NCBI GenBank assembly: GCA_965216955.1
Contig: CBDCGV010000018.1
Span: forward strand, 62,001 to 126,000
Length of the DNA: 64,000 nt
Reading direction: 5' to 3'
Source of the DNA: CBDCGV01 sp965216955
Lineage (GTDB): Bacteria; Bacteroidota; Bacteroidia; Chitinophagales; JADIYW01
Numbering within the stretch: the stretch's first letter is position 1; each line of letters starts with the position of its first letter. Below the pieces are notes generated by a model. It was not told where the DNA came from. It worked only from the letters and a program-made list of their open reading frames with translations, and made no database searches. The translations under genes and the position numbers were made by a program. This document shows positions 1 to 8,616 of this stretch, one piece after another.

Positions 1-448
1 GTAACTCTTCCTTGGCCAATGGAAGCAAGGCTAATTGAATAGAAGTAGCAAAACATCCTGGATTCGCAATATAATCTGAATATTTAATTCTTGATTTATT
101 AAGCTCGGGGAGTCCATAAACAAAGTCTTTAGCATTTTCTTTTAGTCTGAAGTCATTGCTTAGGTCTATAATTTTAACTGTGTCTTTTATCTTTTTATCG
201 GATAAGAAATTTTTAGTCTCTCCATGTGGTAAGCATAGAAATAATACATTCACATTGTCACTAAACTCATTGGTAAATTGCAAATCAACATCAAATAAAT
301 CTTGATGTACTGCATCTATTTTTTTTCCATTTTGGGAGCGGCTGAAAATATATTTGATCTCAATGTATGGGTGGTTTAGCAAGATACGTATCAGCTCTCC
401 ACCTGTATATCCAGCAGCCCCTATTATGCCTACTTTCGCCTTATACAT
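1..448 (-). CDS. argC: N-acetyl-gamma-glutamyl-phosphate reductase, 3' part cut by window edge
   Basis: This is the N-terminal ~149 residues of ArgC, which reduces N-acyl-glutamyl-5-phosphate to the semialdehyde in arginine synthesis. The protein opens MYKAKVGIIGAAGYTGGEL, the Rossmann GxxGYTGGEL signature, and contains the catalytic-cysteine motif NPGCFAT near residue 129. The rest lies outside the window. Its ATG (448-446) overlaps the end of argG by 8 bp, so the two are translated from one message. The assignment is clear from the motifs. Whether the acyl group is acetyl or succinyl, as reported for some Bacteroidota, cannot be read here. Confidence 0.95.
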   Translation of the reverse strand, partial: MYKAKVGIIGAAGYTGGELIRILLNHPYIEIKYIFSRSQNGKKIDAVHQDLFDVDLQFTNEFSDNVNVLFLCLPHGETKNFLSDKKIKDTVKIIDLSNDFRLKENAKDFVYGLPELNKSRIKYSDYIANPGCFATSIQLALLPLAKEEL

Positions 449-1649
449 TTTCTTTAATTTTATTATAAATCATTATTTGATTGGAAAAAATCTTTGAGAA
501 CCCCTTTACATCCTCTCCAGACCACGCATTGTTCATCTCTCCATAACTTCCAAATTTGCTACTCATTAGGTCAAAAGGAGAGTCAATACCAATTAGTTCA
601 AAATTGAATGGTTTTAACTTAATAAAAACATCTCCACTTACGTGCTTTTGAGTACTCGTAAAAAAGTGCTCCAAATCTCTTAATAGAGGTTCATAAAAAA
701 GTCCTTCATGCAAAAAGTTACCATAAACGGGAGCCAGTTGGTCTTTCCAAAAGAGTTGCTGCTTCGTTAATGTATGTTTCTCTAATAAATGATGTGCCTT
801 GATAATAATTAAAGGCGCGGCCGCTTCAAAACCAACACGCCCTTTAATTCCTATAACTGTATCACCTACATGAACATCTCTTCCAATCGCAAATGCTGAT
901 GCTTGCTGATTTAAATCTTCGATCAAATTTACAGGGTGATCATAAGGTTCATCGTTTAATTTAACTGGTTGGCCTTCTTTAAAAGTCAACTTGATCTCTA
1001 TAGGATCTTTATTAACTAATTGAGAAGGATATGCTTCAGAAGGCAAGGTTTCTCTAGAATTTAAAGTTTCTTTCCCGCCAACAGAAGTACCCCAAATACC
1101 TTGATTGATAGAGTATTGTGCCTTTTTAGCATCAATATCAAAACCTTTGTTTTTTAAGTATTCAATTTCTTCCTCTCTAGACAACTTATTATCTCGAATA
1201 GGCGTAATGATTTTTGCATCCGGAATAACAATGTTAAAGACCATATCAAAACGCACTTGATCATTGCCTGCACCAGTACTTCCATGAGCCACATAAGATG
1301 CTCCAATTTTTTTTGCATATTCTGCAACCGCCATAGCCTGGAAAACACGCTCGGCGCTTACTGAAAGGGGATAGGTATTGTTTTTTAAAACATTCCCAAA
1401 GATTAAGTATTTAATACACTTGTCATAAAACTCCTTAGTTACATCATTAACGACATATTCTTTAACACCTAATTCGTATGCTCTTTTTTCAATTGTACCT
1501 ATTTCCTCTTTACTAAACCCACCTGTATTTACAGTAATTCCGTAAACATCAAGCCCTTTTTCTTCAGATAAATATTTAACACAATATGAAGTGTCTAAAC
1601 CTCCGCTATATGCTAATACTACTTTATTATTGTTCATCTTTTTTTTCAT
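441..1649 (-). CDS. argG: Argininosuccinate synthase
   Basis: ArgG joins citrulline and aspartate with ATP to make argininosuccinate. The P-loop pyrophosphatase motif SGGLDTS is at residues 15-21, and the length (402 aa) is normal for the family. The start at 1649 gives a lysine-rich leader. An internal ATG at 1637 (MNNNKVV) is equally plausible and fits better with the family's usual short N-terminus. The gene sits between a GNAT gene (overlap of about 23 bp, or 11 bp with the inner start) and argC (8 bp overlap), so the three form a tight arginine operon. No frame damage is seen. Confidence 0.95.
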   Translation of the reverse strand: MKKKMNNNKVVLAYSGGLDTSYCVKYLSEEKGLDVYGITVNTGGFSKEEIGTIEKRAYELGVKEYVVNDVTKEFYDKCIKYLIFGNVLKNNTYPLSVSAERVFQAMAVAEYAKKIGASYVAHGSTGAGNDQVRFDMVFNIVIPDAKIITPIRDNKLSREEEIEYLKNKGFDIDAKKAQYSINQGIWGTSVGGKETLNSRETLPSEAYPSQLVNKDPIEIKLTFKEGQPVKLNDEPYDHPVNLIEDLNQQASAFAIGRDVHVGDTVIGIKGRVGFEAAAPLIIIKAHHLLEKHTLTKQQLFWKDQLAPVYGNFLHEGLFYEPLLRDLEHFFTSTQKHVSGDVFIKLKPFNFELIGIDSPFDLMSSKFGSYGEMNNAWSGEDVKGFSKIFSNQIMIYNKIKENV

Positions 1650-2193
1650 TTTTTTTAGGCTTATACAGCATGCCCGTGCATAAGCATAATTTACGATCTG
1701 TTCTCATTAGAATATCATGATTGACACAACTTTTACAGCCATTCCAAAAAGCATCATCTTTGGTCAGTTCTGAGAAAGTAACCGGCTTATATCCTAATTC
1801 AGAATTTATTTTCATTACTGCCAAACTCGTGGTAATACCGAAAAGCTTTGCATCTGGAAATTTCTTTCTAGTTAACTCGAAAGCTTTCTTTTTAATACTT
1901 TTTGCAAGGCCTCTATTTCTAAATTTTTCATTTACAATTAATCCCGAATTGGCTACATATCCTTTCCCTTCCCAGGCTTCTATGTAACAAAATCCCGCAA
2001 CTTCATTATCATTATTAAGTGCTATTACAGCCTTGCCTTCATTAATTTTCGATGTAATGTACGCTGGAGATCTCTTGGCAATACCAGTCCCTCTTTTTTT
2101 GGCTGCATCTTCAATCATATCACAAATATCCTGAGCATATTTGATATGCGATTCATTAGCAAATTGTACACTTATGTTTTCTTGTTTATCCAC
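1627..2193 (-). CDS. GNAT family N-acyltransferase, first gene of the arginine operon
   Basis: A 188-aa GNAT-fold protein. The acetyl-CoA-binding region is around residues 75-100 (VNEKFRNRGLAKSIKKKAF, matching the R/Q-x-x-G-x-G/A loop). The C-terminus carries a cysteine-rich segment (CKSCVNHDI, then KLCLCTGMLY) seen in Bacteroidota relatives encoded ahead of argG. By position it is probably the N-acyl-glutamate synthase that starts the pathway, since no classical argA or argJ is visible. That role is an inference from the operon. It begins with GTG at 2193 and has no clear ribosome-binding site. Confidence 0.85.
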   Translation of the reverse strand: MDKQENISVQFANESHIKYAQDICDMIEDAAKKRGTGIAKRSPAYITSKINEGKAVIALNNDNEVAGFCYIEAWEGKGYVANSGLIVNEKFRNRGLAKSIKKKAFELTRKKFPDAKLFGITTSLAVMKINSELGYKPVTFSELTKDDAFWNGCKSCVNHDILMRTDRKLCLCTGMLYKPKKNEKKDEQ

Positions 2194-2250
2194 TTATATT
2201 GTAAATAAATTATTTGAAATTGTTAAAGGTAGAAGTTCTTTCTGAAAAGA

Positions 2251-2318
2251 ATGTATTACAGGCGCTTGCGCCTACTATTGAAAAGCAATTGGATATCATA
2301 TTTTAGTTCGTAATACAT
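2251..2318. other. 68-bp inverted-repeat element between divergent arg and Nramp genes
   Basis: A perfect 9-bp inverted repeat (ATGTATTAC at 2251-2259, GTAATACAT at 2310-2318) encloses a GC-rich dyad, AGGCGCTTGCGCCT (2260-2273), and a small ATTG/CAAT stem (2277-2289). It lies about 60 bp upstream of the arg operon start and about 95 bp upstream of the Nramp start. It could be a folded RNA leader, an operator, or a dispersed repeat. Only the pairing is seen directly. Confidence 0.45.
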
Positions 2319-2400
2319 GTATGCAAAAGTAATCATTTTACTTATTCACCGATTAGAATCTGGGTTATTAAATTTTTACTAAGTAGGGTAATTTATTTCC

Positions 2401-2408
2401 TATTTTTG
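2401..2408 (+). promoter_or_regulatory. -7 element TAnnTTTG of the Nramp-like gene
   Basis: TATTTTTG matches the Bacteroidota -7 consensus and ends 4 bases before the ATG at 2413. Transcription would then start at or next to the start codon, giving a leaderless or nearly leaderless mRNA. No good -33 TTG is visible. Confidence 0.45.
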
Positions 2409-2412
2409 CCGC

Positions 2413-3693
2413 ATGGCTTTAAAGTCTAATTTTTCAAAAACATTAGGTCCTGGAATTTTATTTGCATCAACAGCAATTGGAGTTTCTCATTTAGTTCAAT
2501 CCACAAGGGCTGGAGCACAATACGGTTTTGCATTATTAGGGTTAATCATTTTGGCCAATTTAATGAAGTACCCCTTTTTTGAATATGCTTCCAGATATGC
2601 AAATGTTACAGGCACCAGTATTATTGATGGTTATAAAAAAATAAGCAAGTGGGTTTTATATGCTTATACATTGATTACAATAGGGTCTATGTTCTTTGTA
2701 ATGGCAGCAGTAGGGTTTGTAACCTCTGGTTTTATGGAAAACCTGCTGGGATTAAACAATGTGTTCAATTATAAGTTTGCTACAACCGCCATTTTATTTA
2801 CTATTTGTACTTTAATTTTATTTCTTGGGAGGTATAGCGCATTAGATACACTTATAAAAATGATTGGTTTGGTTTTAGTCATTAGCACTTTAACTGCCTT
2901 CATTCTAACATTAATTCACGGTCCGGTAGAGCGTGTTGCAGATTTTCAGCCTCCAACTATATGGAATGATGCCGGGTTGGCATTTATTATAGCGCTTTTA
3001 GGATGGATGCCCACAGCGCTTGATCTAAGTTCATGGAATAGTTTGTGGACAATAGAAAGAATAGATCAAACAGGATATAAGCCTTCATTAAAAGAAACAC
3101 ATAGGGAATTTAATTTAGGCTATTGGGTTTCAGCTGGATTATCCATATGCTTTGTTACTTTGGGTGCCTACTTGATTTTTGGATCAGGAGCACAAATGCC
3201 ACAGGGAAGCGCGGGTTTTGCAAGTGGTGTTGTTAAATTATATACTGCTACGATAGGTGAGTGGAGTAGATTAATCATTGGTGCTTCGGCATTTTCTATA
3301 ATGTTTGGAACTTCTATTGCCGTTTTTGATGGCTATGCCCGAGCACTAGAACGATGCTATATTTTAATAGGAGACCGTGAAAATAGTACGAACAAATCTC
3401 CAAATTCCTACCGATTTTCACTTTTGATCCTAGCTTTAGGGAGTTTCTGGGTTATTGCTCAGTTTGGTGGAAAGAGTGGATTTAAGACGCTGATCGATTT
3501 AGCTACTACAATCTCGTTTATTATTTCTCCGTTTATAGCCATGGCCACTTTTTATTTGGTAAGTAAAAAATTTGTAGGTAAAGAAGGAGTTCCTCCTATA
3601 TGGATGCGTATTCTAAGCTATTTTGGAATTATTTTCTTATCGCTTTTTACACTGGTTTTCCTTTTAAATAAACTAAAGCTATTTAATTTATAA
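2413..3693 (+). CDS. Nramp-family divalent metal transporter-like protein with variant metal site
   Basis: A 426-aa polytopic membrane protein with about 11 hydrophobic segments, related to Nramp/MntH transporters that move Mn2+ or Fe2+ with protons. The first helix aligns with Nramp (GPGILFAS then AGAQYG), but the DPGN motif whose Asp and Asn bind metal is replaced by GVSH. The helix-6 MPH motif reads GWMPTALDLSSW. The protein is therefore Nramp-fold, but its substrate need not be Mn2+ or Fe2+. It is followed 3 bp later by lgt. The ATG start is supported by the adjacent -7 element. Confidence 0.85.
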   Translation: MALKSNFSKTLGPGILFASTAIGVSHLVQSTRAGAQYGFALLGLIILANLMKYPFFEYASRYANVTGTSIIDGYKKISKWVLYAYTLITIGSMFFVMAAVGFVTSGFMENLLGLNNVFNYKFATTAILFTICTLILFLGRYSALDTLIKMIGLVLVISTLTAFILTLIHGPVERVADFQPPTIWNDAGLAFIIALLGWMPTALDLSSWNSLWTIERIDQTGYKPSLKETHREFNLGYWVSAGLSICFVTLGAYLIFGSGAQMPQGSAGFASGVVKLYTATIGEWSRLIIGASAFSIMFGTSIAVFDGYARALERCYILIGDRENSTNKSPNSYRFSLLILALGSFWVIAQFGGKSGFKTLIDLATTISFIISPFIAMATFYLVSKKFVGKEGVPPIWMRILSYFGIIFLSLFTLVFLLNKLKLFNL

Positions 3694-3696
3694 ATT

Positions 3697-4530
3697 ATGA
3701 TTTTTTTACCCGAATTAGTTTTTTGGAATACTAATCCAGTTTTATTTGAGTTGGGTCCTTTTGCTGTCAGATGGTATAGCTTATTATTTGCCTCCGGCTT
3801 CTTAATAGGGTATAAAATTTTTGAGTATATTTTTAAAAATGAACATAAGCCCGCAGAGGACTTGGATACGTTGTTAATGTTTATGTTTTTGGGAACTGTT
3901 TTAGGAGCAAGACTAGGACACTGTTTATTTTATGATTTCGATTATTATTTTAGACAACATCCTGAAGAAATCTTTATGGTATGGAAAGGAGGGCTTGCTA
4001 GTCATGGTGGGGTAATAGGGATTTTAATAGCCCTCTTTTTGTATAGTCGAAAACGAGCAGGACAATCTTACATATGGGTGTTAGATAGAATTGCAATTGT
4101 AGGAATATTGACGGGCGTTCTAATTAGAACAGGTAATTTTTTTAACTCAGAAATCGTTGGTATTAAAACAGACGGATCGTGGGGAGTAGTATTCCAGCGA
4201 CTATGGAACTCAGATATTGGTGGGTATGAAAATTTTCCACGAGTTCCTGTACAATTATTTGAAGCTGCAGCTTATTTTGCTATTTTTGCGCTACTAGGAT
4301 TTATCTACTTAAAAACCAAGGGCAAGTTTAAAGATGGCTTGCTGATTAGTTTGTTATTTTTATTGGTATTTATAGCACGATTTGTCTTGGAGTTTTGGAA
4401 AGTGGGAGAGAAAATTATTACCATTGGAGAGGTGGGATTTAACCGTGGACAAGTGCTTAGTATACCATTTATTATTACAGGCCTTATTCTATTGATCTAT
4501 ACACAATACATAAAACCGAGTAGGAATTAA
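3697..4530 (+). CDS. lgt: Prolipoprotein diacylglyceryl transferase
   Basis: Lgt transfers diacylglycerol from phosphatidylglycerol to the lipobox cysteine of prelipoproteins at the inner membrane. It has 277 aa and about seven membrane segments. The signature ASHGGVIG contains His103, the same number as the key histidine in the E. coli enzyme, and RTGNFFNSEIVG carries the conserved arginine near residue 144. It starts 3 bp after the Nramp-like gene and is probably cotranscribed with it. The many lipoproteins in the window would be its clients. Confidence 0.95.
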   Translation: MIFLPELVFWNTNPVLFELGPFAVRWYSLLFASGFLIGYKIFEYIFKNEHKPAEDLDTLLMFMFLGTVLGARLGHCLFYDFDYYFRQHPEEIFMVWKGGLASHGGVIGILIALFLYSRKRAGQSYIWVLDRIAIVGILTGVLIRTGNFFNSEIVGIKTDGSWGVVFQRLWNSDIGGYENFPRVPVQLFEAAAYFAIFALLGFIYLKTKGKFKDGLLISLLFLLVFIARFVLEFWKVGEKIITIGEVGFNRGQVLSIPFIITGLILLIYTQYIKPSRN

Positions 4531-4557
4531 TTTTTTATAGTAACACTCAATTTTTGT

Positions 4558-5097
4558 ATGATCAACCTAAGTATTGGAGACAGGATAAGAGTTAAGCGTA
4601 CCAAAGAAGCGGGCATTATCCTTAAAGTTATTAATGAATCAAATGCTTTAGTAGACTTTTTTCATGGTCCTCAAGAGGTTTCTAATGAAGAAATTGAACC
4701 CTTTAGAGCTAATAGTGAAGCAAAAAAAGGGGATGGGGCTAAACCCGTTCAATTTGTGTATAGAGCGCCTAAAAAAATTGTTAATGCGGCAATTTCTTCG
4801 AATATTAAATGGGTAATAGAGGAGTTTATTGATTTACATGCACATAAAATAATGGATGACCCTCATAATCATAGCAATGAAGTTATCCTAAGCATTCAAA
4901 AAAGCAAGCTTAAATCATATATAGAAGAGGCAGTTGAAAATAACTTGAAACGTGTTTATATTATTCATGGAATAGGTAGTGGAAGACTAAAAAGTGAAGT
5001 CCATGAAATTTTAAGGAAAGATGATCGTATTCATAGTTTTAAAGATGACGATTCCGGAAATTATGGTGCTGGTGCGACGGTAGCAGAGCTGTACTAA
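4558..5097 (+). CDS. Smr-domain protein with MutS2-like N-terminal barrel
   Basis: A 179-aa protein with a KOW-like N-terminal region (residues 1-50, GDRIRVKRTKEAG) as in MutS2, and a C-terminal Smr nuclease domain. The Smr motifs DLHAHK (92-97) and HGIGSG (137-142) are intact. Smr domains cut DNA or RNA and act in branched-DNA processing or ribosome rescue, but this stand-alone form has no assigned role. The gene lies 27 bp after lgt. A second, smaller Smr protein is encoded at 45213-45467. Confidence 0.85.
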   Translation: MINLSIGDRIRVKRTKEAGIILKVINESNALVDFFHGPQEVSNEEIEPFRANSEAKKGDGAKPVQFVYRAPKKIVNAAISSNIKWVIEEFIDLHAHKIMDDPHNHSNEVILSIQKSKLKSYIEEAVENNLKRVYIIHGIGSGRLKSEVHEILRKDDRIHSFKDDDSGNYGAGATVAELY

Positions 5098-5111
5098 TGA
5101 AAAAATGAAGC

Positions 5112-5651
5112 TTAATTCAACTCGGGATCTTCGGGATAATTGGCGACCATTTTATAATCTCCTCCCATATGATTTAACACTTGATGCCATAATCGATCAC
5201 TTTGAATAAGATAATTGTCGAAGTTTCGGCAAATCATCCAACTACTATAGGTCATTTCTTGAGCTAATTGTCCATCAGACCATCCAGAATAACCAATAAA
5301 AAATCTAATATCTTGTGTTGTAATAGCTTGTGATTCAACCATTAACTTTAATTGTTCAAAATTCCCACTCCAATATAAATCAGCTCTCAGTTTTTTCGCA
5401 CCTTCTAATTCCGGCTTGTTATGTATAAAATGCAATGTATCTACGCCAACAGGTCCTCCTTCAAAAATAGGCACTTCAAATTCTGGGAAATCGGGCATTA
5501 CATCATTTAATCTTAGCTCCAGCTTTCTATTCATAACTAGTCCGAAAGAGCCTTCGTTGTTATGATCACAAATAAGGACTACACTTCTTTTAAAATTAGG
5601 ATCCTTCATAAAAGGCTCAGCTACAAGTAAGTCGCCAGGTGAAAAGTGCAT
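5112..5651 (-). CDS. YqgE/AlgH family protein
   Basis: A 179-aa DUF179 protein. The conserved stretches GDLLVAEPFM at the N-terminus, GSFGLVMNR, FEGGPV and FIGYSGWSDGQL are all present and in order. The family is widespread and its biochemical role is unsettled; AlgH is linked to alginate regulation in Pseudomonas. The gene converges on the Smr gene with a 14-bp gap and ends with no obvious hairpin. Length and motifs are full, so the family call is firm and the function is not. Confidence 0.92.
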   Translation of the reverse strand: MHFSPGDLLVAEPFMKDPNFKRSVVLICDHNNEGSFGLVMNRKLELRLNDVMPDFPEFEVPIFEGGPVGVDTLHFIHNKPELEGAKKLRADLYWSGNFEQLKLMVESQAITTQDIRFFIGYSGWSDGQLAQEMTYSSWMICRNFDNYLIQSDRLWHQVLNHMGGDYKMVANYPEDPELN

Positions 5652-5766
5652 GAAGTGAATTTAAAATTTATTATTTAGAATGAGAAACCAGAAGTTTTAT
5701 TGTTATACACGAAGTTTTTATGTGCGAATAACTTAAGCTAAATAAAAAGAAAGGTTGGTTTTATCA

Positions 5767-5799
5767 AATTGAGTGTGGTATATAAACCCACACTCAATT
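5767..5799 (-). terminator. 12-bp hairpin downstream of tRNA-Ser
   Basis: AATTGAGTGTGG (5767-5778) pairs perfectly with CCACACTCAATT (5788-5799) around a 9-base loop, 15 bp past the tRNA 3' end. The T-rich tract lies on the plus-strand side (ATTTTT), so as a minus-strand terminator it would lack a U-run. It may be a processing or bidirectional signal. Confidence 0.55.
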
Positions 5800-5813
5800 G
5801 ATTTTTCTGTCTG

Positions 5814-5900
5814 CGGAGGCAGAGGGATTCGAACCCCCGATACGCTCTCACGTATGCCGGTTTTCAAGACCGGTGCATTCAACCGCTCTGCCATGCCTCC
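5814..5900 (-). tRNA. tRNA-Ser (anticodon UGA)
   Basis: Read on the minus strand, the 7-bp acceptor stem GGAGGCA/TGCCTCC encloses a D arm, an anticodon stem-loop CCGGT-CTTGAAA-ACCGG with anticodon TGA, a long class II variable arm, and a T arm with GGTTCGAATCC. The discriminator base is G at 5814 and CCA is not encoded. The long variable arm and the anticodon identify it as a serine tRNA reading UCA and related codons. Confidence 0.97.
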
Positions 5901-5904
5901 GGCA

Positions 5905-5912
5905 CAAAAGTA
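5905..5912 (-). promoter_or_regulatory. -7 element TAnnTTTG of tRNA-Ser
   Basis: TACTTTTG on the minus strand ends 4 bases before the mature tRNA 5' end. A TTG lies about 23 bp further upstream, as a -33 candidate. Transcription would start essentially at the mature 5' end. Confidence 0.5.
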
Positions 5913-5946
5913 CAAATTGATATTAGATTAAAAAACAAGAAAACGA

Positions 5947-6894
5947 CTAGTTTTCTTCTTTTGATGCTAACGTTTTGTTAAGCGCAATACTGTTATTTAG
6001 TTCAAAGCCGAAAATGAGCACCAAAGAATTTAGATAGATCCAGATCATTAAAATGATAATGATGCTCAAAGAACCATATAGACTATTGATTCTTTCAAAA
6101 AAATATTTGATATAAACGGAGAAAATATAGGAAGTAACTAACCCAAGAATTGTTGCAAAAGTTGCTCCAACAGAGAAATATTTGTATTTCTTTTTTACTG
6201 CTGGTCCAAAATAATAAATCAACGCAATAGTATTAAAGAAAGAAATTATAACTAGTAAGGTTCTTATCAAACCTTGAAGAAAAAGACTTTGACGAAGACT
6301 AATATTAATTTTTAAGAAGGAGAGGAGACGCTCTAATTGTTCAGCACTTAAAATTAAAAGAGTTACAACAATTATGATTTGGAAAATAATTAAAGTATTT
6401 ATTCGCAAACTTGCCCAAAACTTTTCGACCCATTTACGTCTTTTAAAAGTCTGATTCACCTTATCAAAGCCTCTCATCATTGCCATTACTCCATTGGTAC
6501 TGAAGTATATAGCCAATATGAAGTTTATGGATAATAGACCTGATTTGGGGCGTTGTATAATATCTATCAATAAAGATTCAAGTTCTGAAAAAATACTTTC
6601 GGGGAGTATATTTTCGAAATAGGTTAGCAATGTTGTATCAAAGTGCTTGATAGGTATGTAGGGTATTAATGTTAATAGAAAAATACTTAGCGGAAAGATG
6701 GCAAGTAAGAAATGAAAAGATATAGCCGCAGCTCGCATTGTTAACCCATCTTTCTGTACTTCTTTATAAAAAAGATAAACCACATCATAAAAAGGAATAT
6801 CTTGAAAACCAGGAGGAGAAAAATTTCTAGCAGCCCTCCATGCTTTTTTAAGTAAAGGGTACTTGTTTAATATGTTAACCAATGATCTATTCAC
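5947..6894 (-). CDS. YihY/BrkB family inner-membrane protein
   Basis: A 315-aa protein of the UPF0761/BrkB family with about six membrane helices. The conserved N-terminal stretch GLTMRAAAISFHFLLAIFP precedes the first helix and the C-terminal hydrophobic pair ends near FGFELNN. The family is often labelled virulence factor or ribonuclease BN, but neither label is well founded for most members. It starts with GTG at 6894. It stands alone, about 40 bp beyond the tRNA gene. The family call is firm and the function unknown. Confidence 0.88.
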   Translation of the reverse strand: MNRSLVNILNKYPLLKKAWRAARNFSPPGFQDIPFYDVVYLFYKEVQKDGLTMRAAAISFHFLLAIFPLSIFLLTLIPYIPIKHFDTTLLTYFENILPESIFSELESLLIDIIQRPKSGLLSINFILAIYFSTNGVMAMMRGFDKVNQTFKRRKWVEKFWASLRINTLIIFQIIIVVTLLILSAEQLERLLSFLKINISLRQSLFLQGLIRTLLVIISFFNTIALIYYFGPAVKKKYKYFSVGATFATILGLVTSYIFSVYIKYFFERINSLYGSLSIIIILMIWIYLNSLVLIFGFELNNSIALNKTLASKEEN

Positions 6895-6998
6895 AAATCT
6901 TCATATACAATATACATCGCTAATGTAACAACAATACACTAAACCTCTTTTCATAGAATAGGTTATTTATTAGTAAAGGAAATACTAAGCTTATTCGC

Positions 6999-7409
6999 TT
7001 ATTTATTAAAATAGGGCATTAAGAGTTGATTCAGTCTATTGGGAGCACTTATTATTTTAAGAGTTTTTTGATGGAGAAAAAGAAATTTAATCTCTCCTAA
7101 ATTGAGTAATGTTTCATCTTGATCGTAGATTTCAGTATAGAATTGCATTGTTCTTTTTGGCAGTTCTTTAATCATTGTCACAATTTCTATTACGTCATCA
7201 TATCTAGCTGATCGTATAAACTTTGTTTTTAATTCTACTACTGCCATAGAAATACCATTTTCTTCCATTTCCTGATAGCTCCACCCAGCAGCCCTTATTG
7301 CCTCTGTACGGCCAAGCTCATAATATTTAGCGTAATTCGCATGATGAACAATATTCATCCTATCTACATCACTATATGGAATTCTATAGGTTAATCTATG
7401 CTCAAACAT
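6999..7409 (-). CDS. Acyl-CoA thioesterase, YbgC/4HBT hotdog family
   Basis: A 136-aa hotdog-fold thioesterase. The active-site segment DVDRMNIVHHANYAKYYE has Asp16 and His23 in the spacing found in E. coli YbgC (Asp18, His25). YbgC-type enzymes hydrolyse acyl-CoAs and are often tied to phospholipid or envelope metabolism. The start codon is 1 bp from the stop of mltG upstream, so the two are cotranscribed. The substrate cannot be told from sequence. Confidence 0.9.
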   Translation of the reverse strand: MFEHRLTYRIPYSDVDRMNIVHHANYAKYYELGRTEAIRAAGWSYQEMEENGISMAVVELKTKFIRSARYDDVIEIVTMIKELPKRTMQFYTEIYDQDETLLNLGEIKFLFLHQKTLKIISAPNRLNQLLMPYFNK

Positions 7410-7410
7410 A

Positions 7411-8442
7411 TTATAAGATACCTCTTTTGTCTAGGGCTTTTTGATATTTTTTTGCATTTCGATTATGATCTCTCAAATTTCTGGCAAAAACATGATATCC
7501 TGAAAAGTCCTCTTTTGCACAGAAATACATATAATCATGATTTTCTGCATTTAGAACTGCCCTAATAGCCGTTTTTTCTGGTAAACAGATAGGGCCAGGA
7601 GGAAGTCCTGTATATTTATAAGTATTGTACGGAGAATCAAATTCTGTATGCTTTCTTAAGACCCTCCTTAGATCAGGTCTATTCATTGCAAATTTAACAG
7701 TGGGATCTGCTTGCAATGCCCATCCCTTTTGGATACGATTAATATAAACGCCTGCTATTCTAGAATATTCGTCTAACTGGTTAGATTCTTTTTGTACAAT
7801 AGATGCTAGTACAATAACATCATGTTCAGATAAATTTAATGCTTTGGCAGCCTTTTTATTGGATGCTGTCCAAAACTTATCACTTTCCTTCAACATCTTT
7901 TTTAGGAAACCATCCGCAGAAGTATTCCAATAAAACTCGTAAGTGTCTGGTAATATTTTTGACAAAATAGAGGTGCTGTCTAAATCGAAATTATCAAGAT
8001 AGGAGGGAGAACATAAAAGAGAGTCTAGTTCGATTGGACTAGCTTCTAAATTTTGAGAAATACGCATGATCAAATCGTTAGTAGTATTTATATTGCTAAT
8101 CGTTAGTTTAACGGGGGTTTGTGCGCCCGATCGAAGCAAGGTTACAAGTGCTTTATTTCCTATATTGTCTGGAAAAATATATCGTCCAGGTTTAATATGA
8201 CTGTTGTATTTCATTTGTTGCGCAACCCAGTCAAATGTTTTGATATTTTTAACAATCTTATCTTTTTCCAGTGTATTTAAAACATCATTATATGACGCTT
8301 TTGTTGGAACATAAAGTTCGTGAGTGTCTGAATTCTCGTTATTAAATACATTATTTGCAAATATTAACTTGCTTAACCCAAAAAAAATAAGTGCAAGAAT
8401 ACTGATAGTTACAATGAGCAATACAGATTTATATCGATTCAT
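7411..8442 (-). CDS. mltG: Endolytic murein transglycosylase MltG
   Basis: MltG cuts nascent peptidoglycan strands at the inner membrane and sets glycan length. The protein has one N-terminal membrane helix (residues 8-29) and the YceG domain. The catalytic motif ASIVQKESN places the active Glu at 219, next to Glu218 of the E. coli enzyme, and LQADPTVKF is the second family signature. The length (343 aa) is standard. It leads a two-gene unit with the thioesterase. Its start lies about 70 bp from the terminator of the neighbouring helical-protein gene. Confidence 0.94.
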   Translation of the reverse strand: MNRYKSVLLIVTISILALIFFGLSKLIFANNVFNNENSDTHELYVPTKASYNDVLNTLEKDKIVKNIKTFDWVAQQMKYNSHIKPGRYIFPDNIGNKALVTLLRSGAQTPVKLTISNINTTNDLIMRISQNLEASPIELDSLLCSPSYLDNFDLDSTSILSKILPDTYEFYWNTSADGFLKKMLKESDKFWTASNKKAAKALNLSEHDVIVLASIVQKESNQLDEYSRIAGVYINRIQKGWALQADPTVKFAMNRPDLRRVLRKHTEFDSPYNTYKYTGLPPGPICLPEKTAIRAVLNAENHDYMYFCAKEDFSGYHVFARNLRDHNRNAKKYQKALDKRGIL

Positions 8443-8511
8443 TTATATAAAAATAAGATCGCAAAGATGTAAACTAAAATGGAAATATGTGTCTAAAAGT
8501 CATTTTTAGAC

Positions 8512-8541
8512 AAAAAAAAGGGGAAAAGTTTAGTTTTCCCC
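8512..8541 (-). terminator. Intrinsic terminator for the 503-aa helical protein gene
   Basis: On the minus strand GGGGAAAA pairs with TTTTCCCC (8520-8527 with 8534-8541) around a 6-base loop and is followed by eight T. A second 8-bp hairpin, GTCTAAAA/TTTTAGAC at 8491-8511, abuts the same A8 tract on the other side. This isolates mltG from the upstream gene. Confidence 0.85.
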
Positions 8542-8616
8542 ACTTTTTAATTTGCAATAGTTAAAATAATAACTATATTTGTCTCGGGTTTTTATGTTTC
8601 TAGGTCAATAGGTCTT

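Noticed and set aside
5733..5915. 60-codon open frame on the minus strand
   Set aside because: It runs straight through tRNA-Ser and its downstream hairpin; the tRNA explains the conserved sequence.
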